In this document: in pieces, positions 7,891 through 15,431 of the stretch
Layout: the number at the start of each line of letters is the position of its first letter
Position numbering within the stretch: position 1 is the stretch's first letter
Source: Clostridia bacterium
Lineage (GTDB): Bacteria; Bacillota_A; Clostridia; Christensenellales; Aristaeellaceae
Reading direction: 5' to 3'
DNA length: 19,803 nucleotides
Assembly: GCA_017481065.1 (NCBI GenBank)
Contig: JAFUPT010000152.1
Coordinates: 1 to 19,803 of the forward strand
Position numbers and translations under genes: made by a program
The notes under the pieces: generated by a model
Databases searched by the model: none
Seen by the model: only the letters and a program-made list of their open reading frames with translations
Told to the model about the DNA's origin: nothing

Positions 7891-7900
7891 AATATTATTA
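7887..7900. promoter_or_regulatory. Palindrome overlapping the -10 box and start site, candidate operator
   Basis: TAATAATATTATTA is a perfect 14 bp palindrome that overlaps the -10 box and the expected transcription start of the dehydrogenase promoter. A repressor bound here would block initiation. The site is simple AT sequence, so it could be palindromic by chance, and no regulator gene lies nearby. Confidence 0.35.
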
Positions 7901-7938
7901 CCAATATGAACAATAACGCCGTCGAAAAGGAGAAATAT

Positions 7939-8997
7939 ATGAGAGCGCTTCAGATGGAAGGCCCGGGCATTGTCCGTGAAGTCAATGTGCCCATCCCGGA
8001 AATCGCAGATGATGAAGTATTGATCCGCATTGCCTATTCCGGCATCTGCGCCACGGATTATGAAATCCTCAGCGGCGAAATGGGGCTGGTTAAGGAGGGC
8101 AAAATCAAATACCCGGTGCGTTTCGGCCATGAATACAGCGGCACGGTGGTGAAGGCGGGCAGCGCGGTAAAGAATTTCAAGCCCGGCGATCATGTGATCG
8201 GCGATGCGATCATCACCTGTGGCAAGTGTCCGGCTTGTCTGGAAAGGCGCTATGAGGACTGCACCACATTCAACTGTGTAGGCACGATGTACTGCTGGGA
8301 CGGCTCCTTTGCCGAATATATGCACCTGCCGGAGCGCCATCTCTTCAAACTGCCGGACAGCCTGAGCCTAATGCAGTGCGCGCTGATCGAGCCCAGCTGC
8401 GTAGCTCTGGAGGGTTTGAAGCGCGGCGGCGATTTGAAGGATAAGACCGTGGCGATCATCGGCACGGGCGCAATCGGCATGACTGCCGTGGCCATGGCCA
8501 GCCATTTCAAGCCCGCGAAGATCATTCTGGTGGGCCGGACGGAGGGCAAGCTGGCGATTGGCCGGAAGCTGGGCGCGCAGGTTTTGGTGAACGCCCGTCA
8601 GGAGGATGCGCTGGAAGCCATACTGCGGGAGACCGGCGGACAGGGCGCGGATTTCGTGCTGGAGACCTCCGGCAATCTTGAAATGGTGAACAAATGCGTG
8701 CGCGCGCTGCGCTATGGCGGTGCGGTGGCCTACATCGGCTTCTACGATAATCCTGCCGACGGTTTTCCTATCGACATCGTGGTCTCAAACAAGATCACCG
8801 TATCCGGCGTGATGAGCGGCTTCGGCGTGCCTGCCGAGGTAATTCGCATCCTTGAAGAGGATAAAACCGATCTCACACCCATCATTTCCCATCTCATCAC
8901 CATGGACGAGGCTCCCGAGGCCCTGCTCCACCCGGAAAAGCTCCCCGGCGACCGGATCAAAATTATGGTCAAGATCTGCGGAGAGGGAGATGTTTAA
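7939..8997 (+). CDS. Zinc-dependent medium-chain alcohol/polyol dehydrogenase
   Basis: This is a 352-residue NAD(P)-dependent dehydrogenase of the MDR superfamily, closest in layout to threonine or sorbitol dehydrogenases. Catalytic zinc ligands are visible as C37 (SGICATDYE) and H64/E65 (GHEYSG), with a further acidic residue in ALIEPSC. The structural zinc lobe is present in full (C94, C97, C100, C108 in CGKCPACLERRYEDC). The cofactor-binding fold is AIIGTGAIGMTAVA. ATG 7939 is chosen over the in-frame ATG at 7906 because GAAAAGGAG lies between them at proper distance. It is a single-gene unit with its own consensus promoter and terminator. The substrate cannot be read from the sequence. 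Confidence 0.93.
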   Translation: MRALQMEGPGIVREVNVPIPEIADDEVLIRIAYSGICATDYEILSGEMGLVKEGKIKYPVRFGHEYSGTVVKAGSAVKNFKPGDHVIGDAIITCGKCPACLERRYEDCTTFNCVGTMYCWDGSFAEYMHLPERHLFKLPDSLSLMQCALIEPSCVALEGLKRGGDLKDKTVAIIGTGAIGMTAVAMASHFKPAKIILVGRTEGKLAIGRKLGAQVLVNARQEDALEAILRETGGQGADFVLETSGNLEMVNKCVRALRYGGAVAYIGFYDNPADGFPIDIVVSNKITVSGVMSGFGVPAEVIRILEEDKTDLTPIISHLITMDEAPEALLHPEKLPGDRIKIMVKICGEGDV

Positions 8998-9026
8998 GGA
9001 ACTCCGTCTCCTAAAACCCCTGCCGG

Positions 9027-9092
9027 GGGGAAATGATTTCCCCTGGCCCCGTCAGATAAAGGCACGCATTGCGTGCCTTTAAATTGATTTTT
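9027..9092 (+). terminator. Terminator of the dehydrogenase gene
   Basis: The stem AAAGGCACGC / GCGTGCCTTT (9058-9080, loop ATT) is followed by AAATTGATTTTT. The stem is identical to that of the terminator at 7626. A preceding hairpin GGGGAAA-TGA-TTTCCCC lies at 9027-9043. Confidence 0.82.
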
Positions 9093-9154
9093 GCGAATCA
9101 CGCCGCCCAATGACGCGATTCGCTTTTTGGCGTTTCCAAAGGGGATCATTCCCT

Positions 9155-9817
9155 TTACATCAATTTCTGCCCATTTATCCTGAGAACAAATTTCAAGCCC
9201 AGCTTTTCTGCGGCCTTGCGGCAGAGGATCATACGGCCGAGGAAGATTTCGAAGTAATCCGTCACGGAGCAGATCGTGGTATCGATCTCCAGCTCCAGGG
9301 AAAGCTCCATCTTTCCGGCGTCGATGTTCACGCCGGACTTCGTTACTGCGTAATTCACCCGGTCGTGGATATCGAAGGTGGCGAAATCCTGGTTGCGCAC
9401 GCGGCTGCGGCGCACATCCGTCTTGTCTGCCAGAATCAGCGCGGCGGCCACGGCGTTCACGGGGAAAGCGGTGCTTTCATCATGGTTTCCAATGGCGGTG
9501 ATGATGGTGGCGGTCTGCTCCGGGTCCGCGCCCATGTTGTCCAGCAGGCGGAAGGCCATGATCGCGCCGGACTGGGCATGGTCGATGCGGTTGACCACGT
9601 TTCCGATATCATGCAGGTAGCCCGCGATGCGCACCATTTCAATTTCTTCCGCGCTGGCATTCAGGGCGCTGAGTATCTTCGCGGCGGTCTCCGCCACGCA
9701 GCAGACGTGGGGGAAGCTGTGCTCGGTGAATCCCAGTGCGATCAGCGATTCATCCGCCTTGCGGATATAGGCCTGGATGGCCGGGTTTTTGCGTACCTGT
9801 TCGTAGGTGATAAACAT
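9155..9817 (-). CDS. HD-domain metal-dependent phosphohydrolase
   Basis: This is a 220-residue protein with the HD superfamily pattern: H37 (HSFPHVCCVAE), the HD pair H69-D70 in GYLHDIGN, H112-D113 in GNHDES and a later aspartate in LADKTDVRR. This resembles the HD/HDIG phosphohydrolases acting on nucleotides or cyclic nucleotides, though no partner domain is present to suggest a substrate. GGAGGAAC precedes the ATG at normal distance. It is downstream of the DUF1667 gene on the same strand, but a terminator-like hairpin (9915-9945) and an inverted repeat separate them, so it is probably its own unit. A small hairpin AAAGGG/CCCTTT spans its stop codon (9138-9156). Confidence 0.85.
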   Translation of the reverse strand: MFITYEQVRKNPAIQAYIRKADESLIALGFTEHSFPHVCCVAETAAKILSALNASAEEIEMVRIAGYLHDIGNVVNRIDHAQSGAIMAFRLLDNMGADPEQTATIITAIGNHDESTAFPVNAVAAALILADKTDVRRSRVRNQDFATFDIHDRVNYAVTKSGVNIDAGKMELSLELEIDTTICSVTDYFEIFLGRMILCRKAAEKLGLKFVLRINGQKLM

Positions 9818-9858
9818 AGTTCCTCCAAAAATTTTGTATGGTTTTGTTATGAGAACGG

Positions 9859-9887
9859 TGTGATAAATGCATCAAAAACTTATCACA
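9859..9887. promoter_or_regulatory. Inverted repeat upstream of the HD-domain gene
   Basis: TGTGATAA (9859-9866) and TTATCACA (9880-9887) form a perfect 8 bp inverted repeat separated by 13 bases, 42-70 bp upstream of the HD gene ATG. A further ATGATAAA lies at 9893-9900. The spacing does not fit the CRP (TGTGA-N6-TCACA) or FNR pattern. It may be an operator for the HD gene; no strong promoter boxes were identified beside it. Confidence 0.4.
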
Positions 9888-9914
9888 GAAACATGATAAA
9901 CCTGGTATAAGAAT

Positions 9915-9945
9915 AGCATCCCTGTTGGAGAAAAACAAGGATGCT
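9915..9945 (-). terminator. Terminator-like hairpin after the FAD oxidoreductase/DUF1667 operon
   Basis: AGCATCC and GGATGCT form a perfect 7 bp stem, extended inward by TTG/CAA, just 9 bp past the DUF1667 stop on the minus strand. The tail on this strand (ATTCTT) is only moderately T-rich; on the plus strand the hairpin is followed by TTTT. Confidence 0.5.
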
Positions 9946-9953
9946 TTTGGAAA

Positions 9954-10319
9954 TTAAATCATATCGCAGCCGCGCGTGGCCACCAGGTCCGCGCCGCTGC
10001 CGGCGATATCCGGACAGAGCACATCTCCGATTTTCACCGGCGCCTGCGCCGTGACCAAACGCAGGGCCTCCATCACGGCAAACATCTTTTCCTTGGCAAC
10101 GGGAGCGGCGGTCTTTACCGATACCCGCTTCAGGCTGCCGCCCAAAACCGGCACGCTGGCGGTGACCACCCGCACCGGAGCGATGCATTCCTGTGCGGCA
10201 TATTCCGCGCCGCGCTTGCAGCCATTGCCGCTGACGGATTTTACTGCGCCCGCCTCGATTTCGGCGCGGAGCACGCAGCCCACCGGGCAGCAGATGCAGG
10301 TAAGTTCCATCTGTTTCAT
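9954..10319 (-). CDS. DUF1667 domain protein, cysteine-rich, in the FAD oxidoreductase operon
   Basis: This is a 121-residue protein with a cysteine-rich start (CICCPVGC), a second pair around NGCKRG, and further cysteines at AAQEC, DVLCPDI and RGCDM. This layout matches DUF1667 proteins, which are known mainly as third members of operons with a GlpA-like dehydrogenase and an FAD/NAD oxidoreductase. The cysteines suggest bound metal or an Fe-S cluster, so an electron-transfer role within a three-subunit complex is reasonable, but the function is not established. ATG 10319 is preferred: GGAGGAGG stands 7 bases before it. A GTG two codons upstream (10325) would overlap the previous stop as GTGA and is the alternative. 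Confidence 0.85.
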   Translation of the reverse strand: MKQMELTCICCPVGCVLRAEIEAGAVKSVSGNGCKRGAEYAAQECIAPVRVVTASVPVLGGSLKRVSVKTAAPVAKEKMFAVMEALRLVTAQAPVKIGDVLCPDIAGSGADLVATRGCDMI

Positions 10320-10321
10320 GC

Positions 10322-11575
10322 TCACGCCTCCTCCATTTCAATGCGGATTGCGCCGCCTGCATTTTCCAGCAGCTCGCGCTTCAAGCTAAGGGTTTCCATT
10401 TCGCCGGGGGTCATAATTCTGCGCTTCACATGGGCGATGCGCTCCTCGCCGGAGTATACGCTCAGGTAGTGGTTTTCGGCCACTTTCCGCACGCGGAAGC
10501 GCAGGCTGATCTTCTCAGGAGCAGCGGAGAGCTCGATCCTCTGGGGTACCGCGCCCATGACGCCGCTTCCGGAGATCACATCGATCATCCTTTCGCCGCC
10601 GCGCTCGCCCTTCAGGTAGGCGGCTGCGGCCGCGCCCGCAGCTTCGGATTCCTCGGAAACATGGTCCACCAGATCATGCACATGCAGCACATTTCCGCAG
10701 GCGAACACGCCGGGAACGCTGGTTTCCAGGTTTTCCCTTACAACCGGGCCGCTGGTGGCCGGGTCGATTTCCACGCCCGCCAGCTCGCTCAGCTCGTTTT
10801 CCGGGAGCAGGCCCACGGAGAGCAGCAGCGTATCGCAGGGGATTTCCTCCTCGGTGCCGGGGATGGGGCGGCGGTTTGCATCCACCTCCGCCAGCACCAC
10901 GGCCTCCACCCGCTTCTTGCCGCGGATTTCCACCACCGTGTGGCTCAGCTTCAGCGGAATGCCGAAATCATCCAGGCACTGCGCAATATTCCTGCGCAGG
11001 CCGCTGGAATAGGGCATGAGTTCCGCCACGGCGTGCACCTTCGCGCCCTCCAGGGTGAGGCGGCGCGCCATGATCAGGCCGATATCGCCGGAGCCGAGGA
11101 TCACGACTTCCTTGCCCGGCATCCTGCCCTCGATGTTGATCAGTTTCTGCGCGGTTCCCGCGGAATATACGCCTGCGGGGCGGACTCCGGGGATGTTCAG
11201 CGCGCCCCGGGGCCGCTCCCGGCAACCCATGGCGAGGATCACCGCGCCTGCCTGCATCTGCACAAGGCCGCATTCACGGCCGGTGATGGTGAGCACGCGG
11301 TCAGGGCTTAAGTCGATCACCATCGCGCCCGTCATGCAGGGGATGCCGAGCTCCACGGCCTGATCGATCCAGCGCTGGGCGTATTCCGGACCGGTGAGCT
11401 CCTCCTTGAAGCGGTGCAGGCCGAAGCCGTTGTGGATACACTGGTTCAAAATGCCGCCCAGCACATTCTCGCGTTCGAGGATCAGGATATCGTCGATGCC
11501 CTGTTTTTTCGCGGCAACCGCTGCGGCGAGGCCCGCCGGGCCGCCGCCGATGATGACCAGATCATGCTTCTGCAG
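10322..11575 (-). CDS. FAD/NAD(P)-binding oxidoreductase, second subunit of a GlpA-like system, apparent CTG start
   Basis: This is a 417-residue flavoprotein disulfide-reductase-like oxidoreductase. The N-terminal FAD fold is DLVIIGGGPAGLAAA and a second dinucleotide fold for NAD(P) is EVVILGSGDIGLIMA. A third FAD signature, TSVPGVFACGNVLHVHDLVD, follows late in the sequence. The first in-frame ATG/GTG/TTG codon is the GTG at 11464, which would delete the essential FAD-binding motif. The reading frame stays open upstream, and the only plausible initiator is CTG at 11575 with AAGGAGG eight bases before it, giving the expected (M)QKHDLVIIGGGPAG. It overlaps the GlpA-like gene by 14 bp and the DUF1667 gene follows directly, so the three probably form one enzyme complex. 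Confidence 0.88.
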   Translation of the reverse strand: MQKHDLVIIGGGPAGLAAAVAAKKQGIDDILILERENVLGGILNQCIHNGFGLHRFKEELTGPEYAQRWIDQAVELGIPCMTGAMVIDLSPDRVLTITGRECGLVQMQAGAVILAMGCRERPRGALNIPGVRPAGVYSAGTAQKLINIEGRMPGKEVVILGSGDIGLIMARRLTLEGAKVHAVAELMPYSSGLRRNIAQCLDDFGIPLKLSHTVVEIRGKKRVEAVVLAEVDANRRPIPGTEEEIPCDTLLLSVGLLPENELSELAGVEIDPATSGPVVRENLETSVPGVFACGNVLHVHDLVDHVSEESEAAGAAAAAYLKGERGGERMIDVISGSGVMGAVPQRIELSAAPEKISLRFRVRKVAENHYLSVYSGEERIAHVKRRIMTPGEMETLSLKRELLENAGGAIRIEMEEA

Positions 11576-12992
11576 CCTGCTCGCCTCCTTCCATTTCGGA
11601 ACCCGCGCCGCACTTGGTGACGGCGAAATCTTCGCCCAGCTCCCGGCGCAGCAGCTCCATCACCCTTGCTGAGCAGAAGCCCGCCTGGCAGCGGCCCATG
11701 CCCGCGCGGGTGCGGCGCTTTACCGCATCCAGGCTCCGCGCGCCCAGGGGACGGCGGATGGCGTCCAAAATTTCGCCCTCGCTCACCTGCTCGCAGCGGC
11801 ACACGATTGCGCCGTAGGCAGGGTTTTCCTTTACCAGCGCCTGGCGCGCCTCGAAATCCATCTCCCGGGGGCGAATAACCCGGCGGATAGGGTTGAAATT
11901 GCGCTTTTCGTCCGCGCCCAGCTGCGCGGCGATTTCCCCGGCGAGGTATGCGCCGATGGCGGGTGCGGCGGTGAGGCCGGGAGATTCGACGCCGGCGGCC
12001 TCGAAGTAGCCGGGAACGGGATTGCCGATGCAGAAATCATGGTGATCGCCGTCCAAATGGGCGCGCAGGCCGGAGAAGGAGGTGATCACCTGCCGGAAGG
12101 GCACGCCGGGAACGCTCAGCTTGGCGGTTTCCGCAGCCTTGGAGAGCCCTTCTGCGGTGGTGCAGGTGGCTTCGCGGTCATCAATGTCCTCGGCAGTGGG
12201 GCCGATCATAAGGTTTCCATGGGCGGTAGGGGTGACCAGCACGCCCTTGCCCAGTTTGCCGGGGGCCTGGAAGATGGTGGCGGATACGAGATTGCCCGCC
12301 TTGTGGTCCAGCAGCTGGTATTCGCCGCGGCGGGGAACGATGCGCAGCTGATCTTCGCAGACCTGGTTGTGCAGCACATCGCTGTACAGGCCCGCGCAGT
12401 TCACGATGACCTTTGCCTCGAAATTGCCCTTGTCCGTCTCGGCAGTCCAGCTGTTTCCAGCGGGAGAAATCTTCCGGACGGCGGTGTTCAGGAAAAATTC
12501 CACGCCGTTTACGCAGGCATTTTCCGCGAAGGCCTGGGTCATTTCAAAGGGGCACACGATGCCTGCGGTGGGGGCATGCAGCGCCGCAGGGATATCCTTC
12601 GAGAGGGCGGGCTCCATTGCCCGGGCCTCGTCGCCGGAGATGATTCTGAGATCCGGCACGCCGTTGGCGTCGCCGCGCTGCTTGAGTGCCTCGAGCTTGG
12701 GAATGTCCTCCTCCGAGAGGGCCACAACCAGCGAACCGTTGCGCTTGAAGGGGATGTCCAGCTCTTGCGCGAGCCGGCCCATCATTTCGCAGCCTGCGAC
12801 ATTGAAGCGCGCCTTGAGCGTGCCGGTTTCGGCGTCAAAGCCCGCATGGATGATGGCGCTGTTGGCCTTCGAGGTGCCCGCGCCCACATCTTCTTCCTTT
12901 TCCAGCACGGCAATTTTGAGCGCATAGCGGCTCAGCTCCCGCGCCACGGCGCAGCCAACTACGCCGCCGCCGATGATCAATACATCCAACAT
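11562..12992 (-). CDS. GlpA-like FAD-dependent dehydrogenase with C-terminal BFD-type [2Fe-2S] domain
   Basis: This is a 476-residue oxidoreductase of the DAO / glycerol-3-phosphate dehydrogenase family. The FAD fold LDVLIIGGGVVGCAVARELSR is at the very start. SKANSAIIHAGFDA follows, as in GlpA and L-2-hydroxyglutarate oxidase relatives. The C-terminal part carries a BFD-like [2Fe-2S] site, CRCEQVSEGEI followed by GRCQAGFC. Clostridial anaerobic glycerol-3-phosphate dehydrogenases combine exactly such a subunit with an FAD/NAD oxidoreductase and a DUF1667 protein, which is the order seen here. Glycerol kinase and facilitator genes are absent from the window, so the substrate (glycerol-3-phosphate, a 2-hydroxyacid or other) is not proven. 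A GGGGGAG ribosome binding site precedes the ATG. Confidence 0.88.
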   Translation of the reverse strand: MLDVLIIGGGVVGCAVARELSRYALKIAVLEKEEDVGAGTSKANSAIIHAGFDAETGTLKARFNVAGCEMMGRLAQELDIPFKRNGSLVVALSEEDIPKLEALKQRGDANGVPDLRIISGDEARAMEPALSKDIPAALHAPTAGIVCPFEMTQAFAENACVNGVEFFLNTAVRKISPAGNSWTAETDKGNFEAKVIVNCAGLYSDVLHNQVCEDQLRIVPRRGEYQLLDHKAGNLVSATIFQAPGKLGKGVLVTPTAHGNLMIGPTAEDIDDREATCTTAEGLSKAAETAKLSVPGVPFRQVITSFSGLRAHLDGDHHDFCIGNPVPGYFEAAGVESPGLTAAPAIGAYLAGEIAAQLGADEKRNFNPIRRVIRPREMDFEARQALVKENPAYGAIVCRCEQVSEGEILDAIRRPLGARSLDAVKRRTRAGMGRCQAGFCSARVMELLRRELGEDFAVTKCGAGSEMEGGEQAAEA

Positions 12993-13049
12993 AATCCCAC
13001 TCCCCCGATTGGAACAACGAAATCTTCTTCACGTTCCATGATACCACAA

Positions 13050-13058
13050 ATTATATCA
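13050..13058 (-). promoter_or_regulatory. Extended -10 promoter for the GlpA-like operon
   Basis: On the minus strand, TGATATAAT (13058-13050) is a full extended -10 element about 57 bp from the GlpA-like ATG. The -35 region is weak (TGGAAG at 17 bp), which an extended -10 can tolerate. Upstream, at about 13100-13200, lie dyads that could bind a regulator, including GTTAA-N6-TTAAC (13181-13196) and TTATG-N11-CATAA (about 13099-13119). These are unproven. The whole 12993-13317 gap holds only this and the divergent promoter. Confidence 0.6.
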
Positions 13059-13250
13059 GAGAAATCGGGTATCTTCCACCAAATATGCGGCGCTTTTGTT
13101 ATGAACAGAGTTAACATAAGTGAACAAAACGGGCTGAAAAAGGGCGAAAAGTGCTGAAATAAATTTTAGATGAAAAATGAGTTAATGATGCTTAACAAAT
13201 GGCGGAATTTGTCATCCGTTGGACGAGATTATGACATTGCGCTGCCCGCT

Positions 13251-13280
13251 ATGGCATGTGCCGCCCGCATCATGTATAAT
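13251..13280 (+). promoter_or_regulatory. Promoter for the peptidoglycan-binding protein gene
   Basis: TATAAT (13275-13280) is a perfect -10 box. ATGGCA at 13251-13256 is a weak -35 at 18 bp. The start would be near 13287, about 30 nt upstream of the ATG. Confidence 0.5.
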
Positions 13281-13317
13281 AAAATCAGGCTTTTATCCCT
13301 GTAACTTGGAGGAAACC

Positions 13318-14688
13318 ATGAAACGCAGGTTTTTATCGATATTTTGCATACTGCTGATGCTGGCTTCGGCTTCGGCGGAGGTCACGCCCGCGCCCACGCT
13401 GCCCAGCGGGGAGCTGGATTTGCTGGCGGTGGACCACAAGCTCTATGAACTGGGCTATCGGGACAGCGCATGCACCGGCGAGATGACGGATGTGGTGATC
13501 CGGGCGCTGAAGAACTTCCAGACTGTGAACGGCCTGGAGGTGACCGGCGAGCCGGACGAGGGCACCGTGAGCCTGCTGATGAGCGGCAGCGGCATGAGCC
13601 AGGCGGACTACCTGAACCGGATTTCCATGGAGTATGCCCAGCGGGAGCTGCTCTCCAACGGCTCCTACGGCGACGGCGTGCGGGAATTGCAGCAGGCGCT
13701 CAAGGACCTCGGCTACTTTGCCGGGGAGTGCGACGGCGCATACGGCCGGGCCACCGAGGAGGCGGTGTACCGCTTCCAGATGGCCAATGGCTTAAAGGAG
13801 ACCGGCGTGGCGGACAGATCGCTTTACCTGCGCATCTACGGCGGCGAGCCCATCTCCTGGGAGGATTTCCTTGAGGAGAGCTGCGCTTCCGCAGGGGAGA
13901 GCGGCGCGCATGTGCGGCGCATCCAGATGCTGCTGAAAAATAAAAACCACTTCAAGGGCGCGTGCACCGGCCGCTATGGCGAGGGCACCCAGCAGGCCGT
14001 GAAGCGCTTCCAGGCCGCCAACGATCTGGAGGCCAGCGGCGATGTGGATATGGAAACCTGCCGCCTGCTCTTTGCGGATATGAAGGCCATGCGCAGCGAT
14101 GCGGAGGCCATACGCCGCGGCGAGATGGGCAGCGAGGTTGCCGAGCTTCACCAGGCGCTCTCCAGCCTGGGCTATCCCTCCTCCGATGCATTCAACATGC
14201 AGACGGAGCTTGCCGTGATGCAGTTTCAGCTGGTGAATGAGATCAGCATTACCGGCATTGCGGATGCGACCACGCTGGCGCGGATTGCCCATCCCAGCGT
14301 GCGGGGCATGGATAGCTTTGATGTGGAGCAGCATGGCGTGGAGATCGGCGAGAATACGCTGGTGCAGGCTGCACGGCAGGCGGCTTCCGTGCTGGGACAG
14401 GCCGGCATGTTTGAAAGCGGCTTTAATTTCGTGAGCTATGTATACCTCAAGTGCGGCCAGCCGCTGGTGGCCCAGGAGCAGCTGCGGGTGGATATGATCA
14501 CCGACCGGGAGGCGATTGAAGCCGGGCAGATCATATTCATCGAGGCTGGCGGCGAGGAAATCTGCGGCATTGCCACGGCGGACGGCGCGGTGATTTATGC
14601 CGACCAGACTGGATATGTGGTGATGCGCTATCTGGACATGATGAATGTGGAGAGCATCTTCGGCTGCGGCACGGGGGCGGATGCATGA
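13318..14688 (+). CDS. Secreted protein with four peptidoglycan-binding repeats and a degenerate NlpC/P60-like C-terminus
   Basis: This is a 456-residue exported protein. The signal peptide is MKRRFLSIFCILLMLASASA. Four PG_binding_1 repeats follow at about 31-90, 115-173, 194-253 and 268-325, recognisable by patterns such as GDGVRELQQALKDLGY and RATEEAVYRFQMANGL. The C-terminal 340-445 follows the order of an NlpC/P60 domain: a helix with AARQAASVLGQ, then GFNFVSYVYLKCGQPL, then EAGQIIFIEAG, then ICGIATADGAVIYA. The catalytic Cys of DCSG and the His of HVGI appear to be replaced, so it would bind cell wall without cleaving it. A frame from 13219 exists, but ATG 13318 has TTGGAGGAAA in front and starts the signal peptide. 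Its stop overlaps the next gene's start as ATGA. Confidence 0.87.
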   Translation: MKRRFLSIFCILLMLASASAEVTPAPTLPSGELDLLAVDHKLYELGYRDSACTGEMTDVVIRALKNFQTVNGLEVTGEPDEGTVSLLMSGSGMSQADYLNRISMEYAQRELLSNGSYGDGVRELQQALKDLGYFAGECDGAYGRATEEAVYRFQMANGLKETGVADRSLYLRIYGGEPISWEDFLEESCASAGESGAHVRRIQMLLKNKNHFKGACTGRYGEGTQQAVKRFQAANDLEASGDVDMETCRLLFADMKAMRSDAEAIRRGEMGSEVAELHQALSSLGYPSSDAFNMQTELAVMQFQLVNEISITGIADATTLARIAHPSVRGMDSFDVEQHGVEIGENTLVQAARQAASVLGQAGMFESGFNFVSYVYLKCGQPLVAQEQLRVDMITDREAIEAGQIIFIEAGGEEICGIATADGAVIYADQTGYVVMRYLDMMNVESIFGCGTGADA

Positions 14689-15431
14689 GCGCCCTGCTCA
14701 GGCCGGGGGAGAGGCTGGATGATTTGCAGGCCGGCGGATTTTTCCTGATCCAGCGGCCGGGAACCTTCTGCCTGAATACGGATTCCGTGCTGCTGGCGGA
14801 TTTTGCCGCGCCCCGGAAGCGGGATAAGGCGGTGGATCTCGGCAGCGGAAACGGCGCGGTGGCCATACTGATGGCGGCGCACCAGCGGGAATTGCAGGTG
14901 GATTCGGTGGAAATCCAGCCGGAGATGGCGGATATGGCCGCCCGGAGCGCCGAATACAACCAAATCACAGGCCGCATGCGGGTGCATTGCATGGACATGC
15001 GGGATGCATGGAAGGAGATCGGGCGCCAGGGGAGCAGCCTGGTGGTTTGCAACCCTCCCTACGGGGCGAAGGGCAAGACCCTGCTGAACGAGAATGCCCC
15101 GGAGCGCATCGCCCGGCATGAGGATAATCTCGGCCCGGAGGATGTGGCGAGGTCGGCGGAGAGGCTGCTGAAGTACGGCGGCCGCTTCTGCGTGGTCTAC
15201 CCGGCCCAGCGCGCGCTGGAGATGATGCAGGCCATGGAGAAGTGCGGCCTCGCTCCCAAGCGCATCCGCACCGTGCACAGCCTGCCGGACAGGGCGCCGA
15301 AGCTGATGCTGATCGAGGCGATCAAGGGCGGGGGACAGGGGCTCAACTGGCTGCCGCCGCTCGTGCTCTACGATGCGCCAGGCCAGCCCAGCGCCGAGTA
15401 CCGCAGGATATATACTCTGGAATTAACTTGA
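14685..15431 (+). CDS. trmN6: TrmN6-type tRNA1(Val) adenine-37 N6-methyltransferase family protein
   Basis: This is a 248-residue SAM-dependent methyltransferase. Motif I is VDLGSGNGAVA (50-60), the acidic strand-2 end is VEIQPEMA, and motif IV NPPY (123-126) is the signature of N6-adenine methyltransferases. The early QRPGTFCLNTDSVLLADF matches the TrmN6/YfiC group, which modifies A37 of tRNA1(Val); many Firmicute relatives are annotated only by similarity. It overlaps the preceding cell-wall-binding protein gene by four bases, so the two are co-transcribed. Its last 56 codons are duplicated at 17615-17786. The copy here is continuous with the catalytic body and looks fully intact. Confidence 0.87.
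   Translation: MSALLRPGERLDDLQAGGFFLIQRPGTFCLNTDSVLLADFAAPRKRDKAVDLGSGNGAVAILMAAHQRELQVDSVEIQPEMADMAARSAEYNQITGRMRVHCMDMRDAWKEIGRQGSSLVVCNPPYGAKGKTLLNENAPERIARHEDNLGPEDVARSAERLLKYGGRFCVVYPAQRALEMMQAMEKCGLAPKRIRTVHSLPDRAPKLMLIEAIKGGGQGLNWLPPLVLYDAPGQPSAEYRRIYTLELT

Noticed and set aside
9093..9128. Hairpin GCGAATC...GATTCGC followed by TTTTT as another terminator
   Set aside because: The stem is only 7 bp with a long loop (about 17 bases), and the dehydrogenase gene already has a much better terminator just upstream.
13081..13200. Small protein or RNA gene in the GlpA/peptidoglycan-binding divergent gap
   Set aside because: It is AT-rich sequence with short dyads only; no ribosome binding site with a credible ORF and no extended RNA fold recognised.
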